Assembly: GCA_018715465.1 (NCBI GenBank)
Contig: DVLN01000105.1
Location: forward strand, 1-6,988
Direction: 5' to 3'
DNA from: Candidatus Faecivivens stercorigallinarum
GTDB lineage: Bacteria; Bacillota; Clostridia; Oscillospirales; Ruminococcaceae
DNA length: 6,988 nucleotides
Shown in pieces: positions 6,334 through 6,988 of the stretch. The translations under genes and the position numbers were made by a program. How positions within the stretch are numbered: the stretch's first letter is position 1; the number at the start of each line of letters is the position of its first letter. The notes beneath the pieces are model-generated. The model ran no database searches. It saw only the letters and a list, made by a program, of their open reading frames with translations, and was not told where the DNA came from.

Positions 6334-6988
6334 TTACAGTCCAAGTGATCTCAGGTAATCATGGCTGCGCTGCAGGCAGTCAAACGGGCTGCCCTGGCAG
6401 GTGTCCTGCTCGACCAGCGCGTATTTGGTCTTGCCCAGCTCGTTGAGCTTTTTGACGATGGCCGGGAAGTTGAGGTTGCCGTCCCCGACCGGCGCCATAA
6501 TCGGGTTCCAGCCGGAAACCGCCATATCCTTGAAATGGACGCAGGGGATGCGGTCCTGAAGGATGTCCAGCCACTGATAGATGTCTGCGCCGCCGGCCTG
6601 TACCCAGTAGGTATCCAGCGTAATGCCCATCAGTTCGGCGGGCAGCTGGTCGAGGAGGTGTTCCATCAGCAGCCGTCCGTCGGAGAGGCGCTCAAACTCG
6701 AAATTATGGTTGTGATACATAAACAGCTTTCCGGCAGCGGCGATCTTTTTGGCCGGTTCCAGAAAATCCTTGCCAAACTGATCAATCCAGTAGATATTGC
6801 CGTACTTTTCGGGCATCATGCCCAGCCCGATATAATCACAGCCGAGAATGTTGTGTTCTTCAATCAGCCCATCGACATCATTGAGAAACCGTTCGGCGGG
6901 ATTATGGGTCAGAACAATCTTCAGTTCCAGCTGATCGCAGATTTCCCGGAGCAGATGGGGGTCGATTTTTCCCATTCCAGAAACCTGG
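6334..6988 (-). CDS. Sugar phosphate isomerase/epimerase-like TIM-barrel protein (5' end missing)
   Basis: The frame is open to the window edge, so the N-terminus is missing. An internal Met at 6975 is unlikely to be the start, because the in-frame upstream codons read QVSG and continue into the family motif SGMGKIDP. I estimate that about 40-60 residues lie outside. The visible 217 codons form most of a xylose-isomerase-like TIM barrel (PF01261, COG1082). Counting from that Met, landmarks are MYHNHNFEFE (86-95), LDTYWVQAGG (120-129), CVHFKDM (145-151) and LVEQDTC (187-193). His88/His90/Glu93, Asp121, His147 and Glu189 are candidate metal or catalytic residues. It belongs to a different subgroup from the TIM-barrel protein at 4200-5066. 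It is the most upstream visible gene of the - strand operon. Epimerase, isomerase or lyase activity on a keto-sugar are all possible; the sequence does not decide. Confidence 0.9.
   Translation of the reverse strand, partial: QVSGMGKIDPHLLREICDQLELKIVLTHNPAERFLNDVDGLIEEHNILGCDYIGLGMMPEKYGNIYWIDQFGKDFLEPAKKIAAAGKLFMYHNHNFEFERLSDGRLLMEHLLDQLPAELMGITLDTYWVQAGGADIYQWLDILQDRIPCVHFKDMAVSGWNPIMAPVGDGNLNFPAIVKKLNELGKTKYALVEQDTCQGSPFDCLQRSHDYLRSLGL

Noticed and set aside
5191..6348. Long + strand open frame (385 codons) opposite the 384-residue oxidoreductase
   Set aside because: It is fully antisense to a gene with complete family motifs. The translation has no recognisable domain, and its openness follows from the GC-rich third positions of the real gene.
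1..6988. CRISPR array, tRNA/rRNA genes, insertion sequence or phage genes
   Set aside because: No repeat-spacer pattern, no tRNA-like fold or rRNA stretch and no transposase or phage motif was seen; almost every base is covered by metabolic or transport genes.

Overview
The window looks like a chromosomal segment of a Bacillota (Firmicutes) bacterium, most likely a gut Clostridia-type anaerobe. The reasons are strong AGGAGG-like ribosome binding sites, a lipoprotein with a long Ser/Glu-rich linker after the lipobox, and a four-gene importer that reads like Bacillus YclNOPQ. The exact taxon cannot be told from the sequence. The two halves converge on one terminator, and no stretch over 300 bases lacks a gene.

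Left half, + strand (1-3113): an iron-siderophore ABC importer. In order it has the C-terminal end of a first FecCD-type permease (YclN-like), a second permease (YclO-like), the ATPase (YclP-like) and a substrate-binding lipoprotein (YclQ-like). The first three genes overlap by a few bases (ATGA and TGATG junctions). The lipoprotein follows after 42 bases. The binding protein keeps three arginines and a His at places where, from memory, YclQ/CeuE proteins hold catecholate siderophores, so a catecholate or petrobactin-like ligand is the best guess. The promoter lies upstream of the window.

Middle (3114-3181): a perfect 20-bp inverted repeat with a 7-base loop sits 11 bases after the lipoprotein stop and 10 bases after the stop of the opposing gene. 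It is a good candidate for a bidirectional terminator.

Right half, - strand (6988 down to 3182): four co-directional genes that alternate two families. They are a xylose-isomerase-like TIM-barrel protein (cut by the window end), a Gfo/Idh/MocA NAD-dependent oxidoreductase, a second and different TIM-barrel protein, and a second Gfo/Idh/MocA oxidoreductase. Gaps are 12, 100 and 13 bases. The 100-base gap contains hairpins that can form mutually exclusive pairings. This gene mix resembles pathways that oxidise a sugar or glycoside at C3, then epimerise or cleave the 3-keto intermediate (E. coli YcjQRS, gut C-glycoside cleavage systems). The substrate is not evident, and neither a transporter nor a regulator for this operon is visible.

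The right half is visibly more GC-rich than the importer genes. The most interesting open question is what the doubled dehydrogenase/TIM-barrel cassette acts on.
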